Below are positions 1-8,557 of a stretch of DNA of 40,634 nt, one piece after another. The notes under the pieces are model-generated. The model had not been told where the DNA came from. It saw nothing but the letters and a program-made list of their open reading frames with translations, and ran no database searches. The DNA is taken from the NCBI GenBank assembly GCA_002483425.1, contig DLHW01000050.1, forward strand, positions 1 through 40,634, given 5' to 3'. Origin of the DNA: Methylococcaceae bacterium UBA7658 (GTDB taxonomy: Bacteria > Pseudomonadota > Gammaproteobacteria > Methylococcales > Methylomonadaceae). Position numbers and translations under genes: made by a program. Each line of letters opens with the position of its first letter. The first letter of the stretch is position 1.

Positions 1-1688
1 CTCCTGATAGTCTAGAGCCTTGTTAATAATGAATTGATAACGGTTGAAGGCGTAGGTTACGATCCGCACGGCGGCTTCGAATTGAATAACCAAGCAGTCG
101 TCTTAGACAATCATCCTTGTTTGCATGAGTTGATTCGCGCTGCTTCTCTTTGTAAATAACGCCCGGCTGGACTATAAACTGGGAAGCTGGTTATTACACG
201 GTGATCCTACGGAGGGAGCTATTGCGGCTTTAGCGTTGAAAGCAGGTCTCGACCCGGAGTTTCTTAATCAAGAAATGCCGCGCACGGACATAATCCCGTT
301 TGAATCGGAGCACCGCTTTATGTCGACTTTACACCACGACCGCATTCGTGTTTGTCAAAGGTGCGCCGGAGAGAGTTCTCGTCATGTGTTGTGCGCAACG
401 TACAAATGGTCAAGATGAGCCGATTGACGTCACTTCTTGGCAGAATACAATTGAGCGTATTGCTGGATTGGGGCAGCGTTTACTAGCAATCGGCTTCAAA
501 GCACTACCGTCCCAACAAAGTCAAATCGGGTTTAAGGATGTAGAAACGGGATTAACCTTGTTAGGTTTGATAGGAATGATTGATCCGCCGCGTCCGGAAG
601 CCATGCTAGCTGTTCAAACGTGCCAAAATGCAGGTATCCGGGTTAAGATGATTACCGGAGATCATGCCGCGACCGCCGCGGCAATTGCTGCGCAACTCAA
701 TATCGGCAACGGTTCGGTATTAAGCGGCGCAGAGCTTGACCGGATGACAGAGAGCGAACTTAAAAGAGCCGTCAGGGACGTCGATGTTTTTGCCCGTAGT
801 AGTCCTGAAAATAAACTACGCTTAGTTGCCGCATTGCATGCCAATGGTCATGTCGTAGCGATGACCGGCGACGGAGTTAACGACGCGCCTGCGTTAAAAT
901 GCGCCGATGTCGGTGTTGCAATGGGAAAAAAAGGTACTGAAGTAGCCAAGGAAGCCAGTGAAATGGTCTTGGCCGATGATAATTTTGCTTCGATAGCCTA
1001 TGCGGTCGAAGAAGGCCGTGGTATTTACGATAACTTAAAAAAATCGATTATCTTCATTTTACCGACCGGTTTTGGCGAAGCTTTCGTCATCGTTTCGGCA
1101 ATTTTTATGGGCGAAGCTTTACCCATCACTCCGGTCCAAATACTTTGGGTTAACATGATTACCACCGTCCTGCTTTCGCTGACGCTTGCCTTCGAACCGC
1201 CGGAGCGCAATATCATGATACGTAAACCCAGAAAGCCGCAAGAGCCTTTGTTGACCGGATTTTTGACTTGGCGCATTGTCTTTGTATCTTTAATTATGGT
1301 TACCGGTTCTATGGGGCTTTTTCTTTGGGAACGGTCACTAGGGACGTCAATTGAAGAAGCCCGGACGGTAGCTGTCAATACCCTGGTTTTTTACCAAATT
1401 TTCTATATCTTTAACAGCCGGTACTTGTACCATTCTGTGCTGAATTTGCAAGGCTTATTCGGAAACTTATTGATATGGCTTGCAATTATAGCGCTGATTT
1501 TATTCCAGTTTGCATTTACCCATTGGCAGCCCATGCAAACAGTGTTTGGAACGACCGATTTAAGTTTGCAGACTTGGCAAAAAGTCGCCGTAGTATCTGC
1601 CAGCGTATTTTTTCTGGTAGAGTTTGAAAAATTTATCATTCGCTTGTTTCTCCCTAAATCAAAAATTAAAAACCGGAAGACAGTGTAA
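1..1688 (+). pseudogene. cation-transporting P-type ATPase, 3' part, frameshifted and cut by the window edge
   Basis: This is the C-terminal half of a P2-type cation pump (HAD-type catalytic domain plus C-terminal membrane domain). The intact reading frame from about 350 to 1688 shows KGAPER (nucleotide-binding domain), MITGDH, the Mg-binding hinge motif GDGVNDAPAL, and then about five hydrophobic segments, as in the Cation_ATPase_C domain. Upstream, homologous protein runs through three frames. Frame 1 (about 31-153) encodes NELITVEGVGYDPHGGF and has a TAG at 13-15. A one-base insertion near 153-156 (TGTAAATAAC where TGTAATAAC would keep the frame) moves the reading to frame 2 (WLLHGDPTEGA, PFESEHRFM). 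A third shift near 335-350 moves it to frame 3. The DKTGTLT phosphorylation loop should lie at the left edge but is not readable there. The transported ion cannot be told from this part. Assembly error is the main alternative to real decay. Confidence 0.8.
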
Positions 1689-1698
1689 CCAGGCGGCT

Positions 1699-1728
1699 AA
1701 AATCAACTCCACTGCAGTTGATTTTCTT
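1699..1728 (+). terminator. stem-loop terminator after the ATPase remnant
   Basis: A perfect 10-bp inverted repeat, AAAATCAACT (1699-1708) and AGTTGATTTT (1716-1725), has a 7-base loop and is followed by CTT. The A/T ends make it usable on either strand. It lies 11 bases after the ATPase stop and separates that gene from the phosphoketolase operon. Confidence 0.6.
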
Positions 1729-1753
1729 AATAACTTTCAAACTGTCATATTTT

Positions 1754-1774
1754 TATATCAAATCCTGTGATATA
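1754..1774. promoter_or_regulatory. palindromic candidate operator upstream of the phosphoketolase gene
   Basis: A perfect inverted repeat, TATATCA-N7-TGATATA, lies about 112 bases before the phosphoketolase start codon. Its symmetry and spacing look like the binding site of a dimeric regulator. The repressor or activator is not identifiable from the window, and the -10 and -35 boxes are not clear. Confidence 0.35.
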
Positions 1775-1886
1775 CCGGTAATACATCCGGGTTCGATAGT
1801 ATTTTAGATACCGGAAAATCTAATCAATGTGAAGAAATGACCGTGACCGGTACTCGATTAATAAGAGTTTAAGGAGCAACAAACTA

Positions 1887-4265
1887 ATGACGACAGCAAT
1901 TCCTGTTTCCCCGTTAACCGCGTATGAACTGGAAAAAATAGACGCGTATTGGCGCGCCTGTAATTATCTTGCGGCGGGTATGATTTATTTGCAGGCTAAC
2001 CCACTGTTGAAAGAGCCTTTAAAACCAGGGCACATAAAGAACCGGTTGTTAGGTCATTGGGGTTCGAGTCCGGGCTTAAGTTTTGTTTATACCCATATGA
2101 ACAGGGTGATAAACAAGTTCGATCTAAACGCTATTTTCCTAGCCGGACCTGGGCACGGCGCTCCTGGTGTTTTGGCGCCGGTTTATCTTGAAGGCGCCTA
2201 TTCGGAAATCTATTCCGAGAAGGCCGAAGACGAAGAGGGCTTGCTGGAGTTTTTTAAAGCGTTCTCGTTTCCGGGTAAAATCGGCAGTCATTGCACACCC
2301 GAAACACCGGGTTCAATTCATGAAGGCGGCGAATTGGGGTACAGTATTTCCCATGCTTACGGCGCCGCTTTCGATAACCCGGACTTACTGGTAACGGTCG
2401 TGGTGGGCGACGGGGAGTCGGAAACCGGACCGCTGGCGACCTCCTGGCATTCGAATAAATTTTTAAACCCGGTCCGCGACGGCGCGGTACTGCCGGTGCT
2501 ACATTTAAACGGTTATAAAATTAACAATCCAACCTTATTAGCACGGATTTCGCACGAAGAATTGGACTGTTTATTGCGCGGTTACGGCTATACGCCTTAT
2601 TTCGTCGAAGGCGACGAACCTATGACGATGCATCGGTTAATGGCCGGCGTACTCGAGGAATGCGTACTGAAGATTCGCCAAATTCAAGATGAAGTCAGGC
2701 GGACGGGCATTCCAATGCGTCCGCGCTGGCCGATGATTGTTTTGCGAAGTCCGAAAGGCTGGACCGGCCCGAAAGAAGTCGACGGTCATAAGGTGGAAGG
2801 CTTTTGGCGAGCGCATCAAGTTCCCTTGGCGGGCGTTAAAGATAATCCGGTGCATTTGAAAATGCTGGAAGACTGGCTGCTAAGCTATAAACCGTCGGAA
2901 TTATTCGACGAATCGGGCCGGTTAATTCCCGAACTTAAAACGCTCGCGCCGAAGTACTCCCGGCGGATGAGCGCAAATCCGCATGCGAATGGCGGACTCC
3001 TTAAAAAAGCTTTGCGGATGCCCGATTTCCGGAAATATGCATTGGTGATCGAAAATCCAGGCAAAATTTCGTCGGAAAATACCCGTCCGTTGGGAAAATT
3101 TTTACGCGATATCATGCGCGATAATCTGAGTAATTTTCGCGTTTTCGGTCCGGATGAAAACAGCTCTAATAAATTGGACGATATTTACCAGGTCAGTAAA
3201 AAAACCTGGCTGGCGGATTTCTGGCCGGAAGACGCCGACGGCGGTGAGTTGTCGCCCGATGGCCGGGTCATGGAAATGTTATCGGAGCATACCTTGGAAG
3301 GTTGGCTGGAAGGTTATTTGCTAACGGGGCGGCACGGCTTTTTTTCGACTTACGAAGCTTTTGTTCATGTGATTGATTCCATGTTTAATCAACACGCTAA
3401 ATGGCTCGATATGGCGAAAGATATTTCATGGCGAGCGCCGGTCGCATCGCTCAATTTACTTATCACTTCGACTGTATGGCGGCAGGACCACAACGGGTTC
3501 ACCCATCAGGATCCAGGATTTTTGGATGTCGTCGTCAACAAAAGCCCGACGGTGACTCGAATTTATTTGCCGCCGGACGCTAATTGTCTTCTGTCCGTCG
3601 TCAATCATTGTTTAAACAGCAGGGACTATATCAATGTGATTGTCAGTGATAAACAAAAACATCTCCAGTATTTGGATATGGATTCGGCTATCAAGCATTG
3701 CACGAAGGGTATCGGGATTTGGGAGTGGGCCAGTAATGATGCCGGTAACGAACCGGATTTGGTAATGGCTTGTGCTGGCGATATTCCCACTAAGGAAGCG
3801 CTAGCCGCAGTCGTGTTGTTGCGGGAGCATTTTCCGCAACTCAAGATACGTTTTATCAATGTTGTCGATTTATATAAGCTGGTGCATACTACCGAACATC
3901 CGCACGGGCTTCCGGACCGCGACTTCGACAGTTTGTTTACACTGGATAAGCCTATCATTTTCAACTTTCACGGCTACCCATGGCTAATCCACCGGCTGAC
4001 TTACCGCCGCCATAACCATCCGAATATGCATGTGCGCGGCTATAAGGAAAAAGGCAGTATCAACACCCCGTTGGAACTTGCCATCCAAAACGAAATCGAC
4101 CGGTTCAGTTTAGCGATAGACGCGATCAACCGCATTCCGTCGTTGTTGGTGCCGGGTGCGCATGTAAAGCAAAAATTCCGGGATCTGCAAATCGAGTGCC
4201 GGAATTATGCTTATGAGAACGGTATCGACCGGCCCGAAGAAGATCAATGGCGCTGGCCTTTTTAA
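1887..4265 (+). CDS. xfp: xylulose-5-phosphate/fructose-6-phosphate phosphoketolase
   Basis: This thiamine-diphosphate enzyme cleaves xylulose 5-phosphate (and often fructose 6-phosphate) with phosphate to acetyl-phosphate plus glyceraldehyde 3-phosphate (or erythrose 4-phosphate). The 792-residue length is normal for the family. Visible family blocks are LLGHWGSSPGLSFVYTH near residue 53, GPGHGAPG near 88, the ThDP/Mg block GDGESETGPLATSWHSNKF near 173, LLTGRHGFFSTYEAF near 480, and WRQDHNGFTHQDPG near 532. The ATG is preceded by AAGGAG at 1871-1876. The gene is followed at once by a histidine phosphatase and then acetate kinase, which would turn the acetyl-phosphate into acetate and ATP. 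This route is known in type I methanotrophs and heterofermenters. Cytoplasmic. The call is secure; preference for xylulose 5-P over fructose 6-P cannot be read from the sequence. Confidence 0.96.
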   Translation: MTTAIPVSPLTAYELEKIDAYWRACNYLAAGMIYLQANPLLKEPLKPGHIKNRLLGHWGSSPGLSFVYTHMNRVINKFDLNAIFLAGPGHGAPGVLAPVYLEGAYSEIYSEKAEDEEGLLEFFKAFSFPGKIGSHCTPETPGSIHEGGELGYSISHAYGAAFDNPDLLVTVVVGDGESETGPLATSWHSNKFLNPVRDGAVLPVLHLNGYKINNPTLLARISHEELDCLLRGYGYTPYFVEGDEPMTMHRLMAGVLEECVLKIRQIQDEVRRTGIPMRPRWPMIVLRSPKGWTGPKEVDGHKVEGFWRAHQVPLAGVKDNPVHLKMLEDWLLSYKPSELFDESGRLIPELKTLAPKYSRRMSANPHANGGLLKKALRMPDFRKYALVIENPGKISSENTRPLGKFLRDIMRDNLSNFRVFGPDENSSNKLDDIYQVSKKTWLADFWPEDADGGELSPDGRVMEMLSEHTLEGWLEGYLLTGRHGFFSTYEAFVHVIDSMFNQHAKWLDMAKDISWRAPVASLNLLITSTVWRQDHNGFTHQDPGFLDVVVNKSPTVTRIYLPPDANCLLSVVNHCLNSRDYINVIVSDKQKHLQYLDMDSAIKHCTKGIGIWEWASNDAGNEPDLVMACAGDIPTKEALAAVVLLREHFPQLKIRFINVVDLYKLVHTTEHPHGLPDRDFDSLFTLDKPIIFNFHGYPWLIHRLTYRRHNHPNMHVRGYKEKGSINTPLELAIQNEIDRFSLAIDAINRIPSLLVPGAHVKQKFRDLQIECRNYAYENGIDRPEEDQWRWPF

Positions 4266-4288
4266 GGTCGCAAAAAAAGGTAAAACCG

Positions 4289-4927
4289 ATGAGTCTAAAA
4301 CTTTATTTTCTCCGTCACGGAGAAACCGAATACAGCTTGCGGGGTGCGTATTGCGGCTCGATAGATCCTGAATTGACGTCCGAAGGCCATCGAATGGCGT
4401 TAGCGTTCGCCGATGCTTATTGTAAGCTTGATTGGCAGGGTATTTATGTCAGTCCCATGGAACGAACTGTTGCGACTGCACGACCCTTATGCGAAGCGGC
4501 AGGCTTAGAAATGCAAATTAAAGACGGCTTGCGGGAAATCGCTTACGGTGCTTGGGAAGACCGGGAACAAGCCGACATTAAACGCTGCCATGAAGAAGAT
4601 TATATAAGGTGGTTGACGGAGCCGGCCTGGAATCCGCCTACCGGCGGGGAAACCGCCGTTCAGGTTGCAAGCCGGGCGCTTCCGGTTATTGCTGGGATCG
4701 AATCCGGGCACGGTAACGGAAATGTTTTAGTAGTATCTCATAAGGCCACAATTAGGATCATGCTTTGCAGTTTACTGGGTATCGATTTAGGCCGTTACCG
4801 TGATCGAATCGATGCGCCTGCCGGATCGTTGAGTATTGTTAAATTCACCGCTCACGGTCCCATGCTGGAAGTCTTAGGCGACCGCAGTTACTTGCCGCAT
4901 GACTTACGTGAGCGCACGGGAACTTAA
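4289..4927 (+). CDS. histidine phosphatase family protein (phosphoglycerate-mutase-like)
   Basis: A 212-residue branch-1 histidine phosphatase. The N-terminus carries the catalytic LRHGETEYS (phospho-accepting His), followed by SPMERTVATA, LREIAYGAWEDRE (acid/base Glu region) and the second catalytic His in VVSHKATIRIML. An upstream ATG at 4247 inside the end of xfp is also open. The ATG at 4289 is preferred because an AAAAAGG run ends 8 bases before it and because the protein then starts just before the RHG motif, as is usual. It lies 23 bases after the phosphoketolase stop, so it is almost surely in the same operon. The substrate is unknown: a sugar-phosphate or phosphoglycerate role would fit the context, but members of this family also act on cobalamin precursors and other phosphates. 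Confidence 0.88.
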   Translation: MSLKLYFLRHGETEYSLRGAYCGSIDPELTSEGHRMALAFADAYCKLDWQGIYVSPMERTVATARPLCEAAGLEMQIKDGLREIAYGAWEDREQADIKRCHEEDYIRWLTEPAWNPPTGGETAVQVASRALPVIAGIESGHGNGNVLVVSHKATIRIMLCSLLGIDLGRYRDRIDAPAGSLSIVKFTAHGPMLEVLGDRSYLPHDLRERTGT

Positions 4928-5037
4928 GGCCATCGTGATTGCATCCGCAAATTTTTAAGACGGCATTTACAAGCTTTGTGTTCATCGCAATCTAATGCCG
5001 CCGGTCATGATTGCATAAAACGGTTTAGGCCTATTTG

Positions 5038-6252
5038 ATGATTGATTTTCTAGCCGTAATCAACGCTGGGTCGTCCAGTGTCAAATTCGCCGTGTATCGA
5101 TTGGAATCGTCCGTTTCATTTGGTTTGAAAGTAAACGGACACGTTGAAGGTATCGGAAATCAAGCCCGCTTTAAAGTAAAATCGCCCCAAGATGGCATAC
5201 TGGTTGATAAGTTACTTTCAGCCGCGGAATCTGGCCATCATACGGTTGCCGTCCGCATTATCTGCAACTGGTTATTAGACTATCTGAAAGAGGGGAGATT
5301 GTTAGCGGCAGGGCATCGGGTTGTCCACGGCGGCTTAGACTATTCGGCGCCTGTCCTTATTAATGAAAAAGTATTATCCGATCTGGAAACGCTTATTCCG
5401 TTGGCGCCGTTACATCAGCCGCATAATCTTGAAGCGATCCGGGCATTTCTGGATATTATGCCGGATTTACCGCAAGTCGCTTGTTTTGATACCGCATTCC
5501 ATCGGACTCAATCCGATCTCGCACAACGTTTTGCTTTGCCGCAGCGTTTTTATAATGAAGGGGTGCGCAGGTACGGTTTCCACGGATTATCGTATGAGTA
5601 CGTAAGCTCTATATTGCCTTCTCTCGACCCCATGCTTACCGGCGCAAGGGTGATTATTGCTCATTTAGGCAGCGGTGCTAGTCTTTGCGCAATCCATCAT
5701 GGCAGCAGTATCGCCTCGACCATGGGGTTTTCGCCGCTCGATGGATTGGTCATGGGAACGCGTTGCGGCAATATCGATCCCGGTGCATTGCTCTATTTGA
5801 TGACTCATTACAAGATGGATGTCAGGGAACTGGAGCATCTGCTTTATCACGAATCCGGTTTGTTCGGGGTTTCCGGACTGTCTAACGACATGCGGATATT
5901 GCTTGCCAGCGATGATCCTTATGCCCGCGAAGCGATCGATTTGTTCGTTTACCGGGCCGGACGTGAATTAGGTTCGCTAACTGCCGTACTTGGCGGTTTT
6001 GACGCCCTGGTGTTCACGGGCGGGATCGGCGAGCATTCAGCTGAAATCCGCGCCAGAATCTGTCGGCAGTGGCAATGGCTGGGTCTTGAACTGGACGATT
6101 CGGCTAACGCCGAGAGTCGGCAAAGAATTTCGAAAGCAAGTTCGAAAATAGCCGCATGGGTCGTAAAGACCGATGAGAATTGGATCATTGCGCATCATAC
6201 TTGCCGGCATTTAAACGGATTTAAGGGCCTTGAGAAGAATCTATTTTGTTAA
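5038..6252 (+). CDS. ackA: acetate kinase
   Basis: Acetate kinase interconverts acetyl-phosphate + ADP and acetate + ATP. The 404-residue protein shows the ASKHA-fold phosphate loop NAGSSSVKF at the N-terminus, HRVVHGG, CFDTAFH, GFHGLSYEY, HLGSGAS, the long block GFSPLDGLVMGTRCGNIDPG, and FTGGIGEHSAEIRARI. The frame opens with TTG at 5035 directly followed by ATG at 5038. The ATG is chosen because TAGG at 5026-5029 sits 8 bases before it. It lies 110 bases after the histidine phosphatase on the same strand, so it is probably co-transcribed with the phosphoketolase and completes the acetate-forming branch. No phosphotransacetylase gene is nearby, which fits acetyl-phosphate being supplied by phosphoketolase. 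Confidence 0.96.
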   Translation: MIDFLAVINAGSSSVKFAVYRLESSVSFGLKVNGHVEGIGNQARFKVKSPQDGILVDKLLSAAESGHHTVAVRIICNWLLDYLKEGRLLAAGHRVVHGGLDYSAPVLINEKVLSDLETLIPLAPLHQPHNLEAIRAFLDIMPDLPQVACFDTAFHRTQSDLAQRFALPQRFYNEGVRRYGFHGLSYEYVSSILPSLDPMLTGARVIIAHLGSGASLCAIHHGSSIASTMGFSPLDGLVMGTRCGNIDPGALLYLMTHYKMDVRELEHLLYHESGLFGVSGLSNDMRILLASDDPYAREAIDLFVYRAGRELGSLTAVLGGFDALVFTGGIGEHSAEIRARICRQWQWLGLELDDSANAESRQRISKASSKIAAWVVKTDENWIIAHHTCRHLNGFKGLEKNLFC

Positions 6253-6269
6253 GCGCGGCCAACTTATAC

Positions 6270-6298
6270 TTGTTGCGGGTTCACCAAGCAACTATAAT
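6270..6298 (+). promoter_or_regulatory. sigma-70 promoter of tRNA-Leu
   Basis: TTGTTG (6270-6275) and a perfect TATAAT (6293-6298) are separated by exactly 17 bases. The tRNA begins 19 bases after the -10 box. This is the strongest housekeeping promoter seen in the window; it may also feed the trigger factor gene downstream. Confidence 0.75.
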
Positions 6299-6316
6299 GC
6301 TCAGTCCGGTCACTGT

Positions 6317-6401
<85 letters not shown>

Positions 6402-6498
6402 TCAACCCGAAGAAGCGAGAAAGGTCTTACATACCCTTTTAATTAAGCCTAGCGCTGCCATTTATCCCTATATTTCATTAAGTTTACCGAGGTAAAAA

Positions 6499-7800
6499 AT
6501 GCAAGTGTCTGTTGAGAAGACATCGGAATTGAGCATAAAAATGACCGTTCAAGTACCTGAAACCGTGGTTCAGGGAAAAATCGCCGAACGTTTGAAAACG
6601 CTGGCGCGTCAGGTCAAAATCGATGGTTTCCGTCCAGGCAAAGTTCCTCAACAAGTCGTTAATAAAATGTATGGCGATCGGGTGCGCGGCGAAGTAGCCG
6701 GTGATTTGATTCAATCGACCTATTACGATGCTATTCGCGACCAAGCGTTAAAGCCTGCGGGCCAGCCCCATATTCACGAATTGGACGAAAGTGAAGGTTT
6801 CCGGTATATCGCTGAGTTCGAGGTTTATCCGGAGATTTCTTTGACCGGCATCGATCAGCTTGACATTAAGCGTCCGGTAGCGACGGTTGAAGAAAGCGAT
6901 GTCGACGTCATGATCGAAAAACTGCGCGATCAGAAAAAAACATGGGCCGAGGTGGAGCGCGCCGCTCAAGAAAAGGACCGGATTACCATCGAATTTTCCG
7001 GGATATCCGAAGGTAAAAACTTCACCGAAGGAACGGTAAAAGATTTTCCGGTTGAAATCGGCGCTAAACAAATGATTCCTGGCTTTGAGGACAACTTGAC
7101 CGGTTTAAAAAAGGGCGAAAGCAAAACGTTTTCGCTCACATTTCCGGAGCAATACAGCAAACAAGAATTAGCCGGCAAGCCGGCGGAATTTGAGATAGAA
7201 GTGCTTAAGGTTGAAGCGCCCCAATTGCCGGTGCTAGATGAGGAGTTTATCAAGGGCTACGGCACACAAGATGGCGTGTTGGAAACTTTCCGCGCAGATG
7301 TTAAAGCCAATATGCAAAGGGAACTGGAACAAGCGCTGCATGCAAAATTAAAAAATACAGTTTTGGGCGCAATTTATGAGAACGTTAAGTTTGCCGTGCC
7401 GAATGTGCTGATTGAAGAAGAAATTGAAAATTTGATGAAACCGTATCTGGAATCGGCAAAACGGCAAAAACTGAAGCGGGAAGATGTAAATTTACCGAAG
7501 GATGTTTTCAAGTCCGAAGCAGAACGCCGGGTAGCTCTCGGTCTTATCTTAGGCGAAATTATCCATATTCAAGCACTTAAAGTAGATGAAGCAAAAGTCC
7601 GGTCTACCATAGAAGACATGGCTAAAAGTTATGAACAGCCGGAAGCATTCGTAAACTGGTATTATTCCGACAAGAGCCGTTTAACGGGCGTACAACAGAT
7701 GGTTTTGGAAGATCAAACGATTGACTGGCTGCTTTCAAAAGCGAAAATAACCGATGAAACAATGAGTTTTAGTGATATTATGGACAAATCCCATAATTAA
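6499..7800 (+). CDS. tig: trigger factor, ribosome-associated chaperone/prolyl isomerase
   Basis: Trigger factor binds the ribosome exit tunnel and shields nascent chains. The 433-residue length is standard. The order is an N-terminal ribosome-binding domain (residues 1-110, with the ribosome-docking region near GFRPGKVP), an FKBP-type prolyl isomerase domain (about 150-245, with DRITIEFSG and the block MIPGFEDNLTGLKKGE), and a helical C-terminal domain. A GAGG motif lies just before the ATG. It heads the tig-clpP-clpX-lon order typical of gammaproteobacteria, with only 11 bases between it and clpP, so translation of the two is likely linked. Confidence 0.97.
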   Translation: MQVSVEKTSELSIKMTVQVPETVVQGKIAERLKTLARQVKIDGFRPGKVPQQVVNKMYGDRVRGEVAGDLIQSTYYDAIRDQALKPAGQPHIHELDESEGFRYIAEFEVYPEISLTGIDQLDIKRPVATVEESDVDVMIEKLRDQKKTWAEVERAAQEKDRITIEFSGISEGKNFTEGTVKDFPVEIGAKQMIPGFEDNLTGLKKGESKTFSLTFPEQYSKQELAGKPAEFEIEVLKVEAPQLPVLDEEFIKGYGTQDGVLETFRADVKANMQRELEQALHAKLKNTVLGAIYENVKFAVPNVLIEEEIENLMKPYLESAKRQKLKREDVNLPKDVFKSEAERRVALGLILGEIIHIQALKVDEAKVRSTIEDMAKSYEQPEAFVNWYYSDKSRLTGVQQMVLEDQTIDWLLSKAKITDETMSFSDIMDKSHN

Positions 7801-7811
7801 GTTAAATTTTA

Positions 7812-8456
7812 ATGTACAGTAAATTTAATAACCTGAATCCAATGACTCCACAGGCTGCCGGTAATTTGGTGCCTATTGTAATCGAACAAACCGCCCGCGG
7901 CGAACGCAGTTTCGATATTTACTCAAGGCTGCTGAAAGAACGGGTTATTTTTCTGGTTGGGCAGGTTGAAGATTACATGGCTAATCTAATTGTCGCTCAG
8001 TTATTATTTTTAGAGTCTGAAAATCCCGATAAAGATATTCACCTTTATATAAATTCCCCTGGCGGGTCGGTGACGGCAGGAATGTCGATTTACGACACCA
8101 TGCAATTTATTAAGCCGGATGTTAGTACGATGTGCATAGGGCAAGCGGCCAGCATGGGTGCGTTGCTCTTAACCGGCGGCACTAAAGGCAAACGCTATTG
8201 TTTGCCGCATTCGCGCATGATGATCCATCAGCCTTTAGGCGGTTTTCAAGGTCAGGCTTCCGACATCGATATTCATGCGCGGGAGATTTTACAAATTAGG
8301 GATAAGCTTAATAAAGTATTGGCGCATCATACCGGACAACCTATCGAAAAAATTCAGGTCGATACCGATAGGGATAATTTTTTAAGCCCGGATGATGCCG
8401 TTAATTACGGTTTAATCGACAAAGTTTTGACTAATAGAGCTACTGTTGCCGGTTAA
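7812..8456 (+). CDS. clpP: ATP-dependent Clp protease proteolytic subunit
   Basis: The serine peptidase of the ClpXP/ClpAP complexes, which forms tetradecamers in the cytoplasm. The catalytic triad aligns with E. coli as Ser114 (in GQAASMGA), His139 (in MMIHQPLGG) and Asp188 (in TDRDNF). SPGGSV and RLLKERVIFLVG are also present. The first ATG gives 214 residues; an internal ATG at 7842 is possible, since neither has a strong ribosome-binding site and the N-terminus is a processed propeptide in relatives. It sits between tig and clpX on the same strand. Confidence 0.97.
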   Translation: MYSKFNNLNPMTPQAAGNLVPIVIEQTARGERSFDIYSRLLKERVIFLVGQVEDYMANLIVAQLLFLESENPDKDIHLYINSPGGSVTAGMSIYDTMQFIKPDVSTMCIGQAASMGALLLTGGTKGKRYCLPHSRMMIHQPLGGFQGQASDIDIHAREILQIRDKLNKVLAHHTGQPIEKIQVDTDRDNFLSPDDAVNYGLIDKVLTNRATVAG

Positions 8457-8557
8457 ATTAAAAATAGAATGCATAAAGACGGCTTTTACCGAATTGTGCA
8501 GGTACAAAATACGATGATAGCTAAAGTAGTGGACGGAGTGTTTTCAGGAGTCCGAAC

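Noticed and set aside
6440..6480. Possible sigma-32 promoter before tig (CCCTATATT)
   Set aside because: No matching CTTGAAA-like box lies 13-15 bases upstream.
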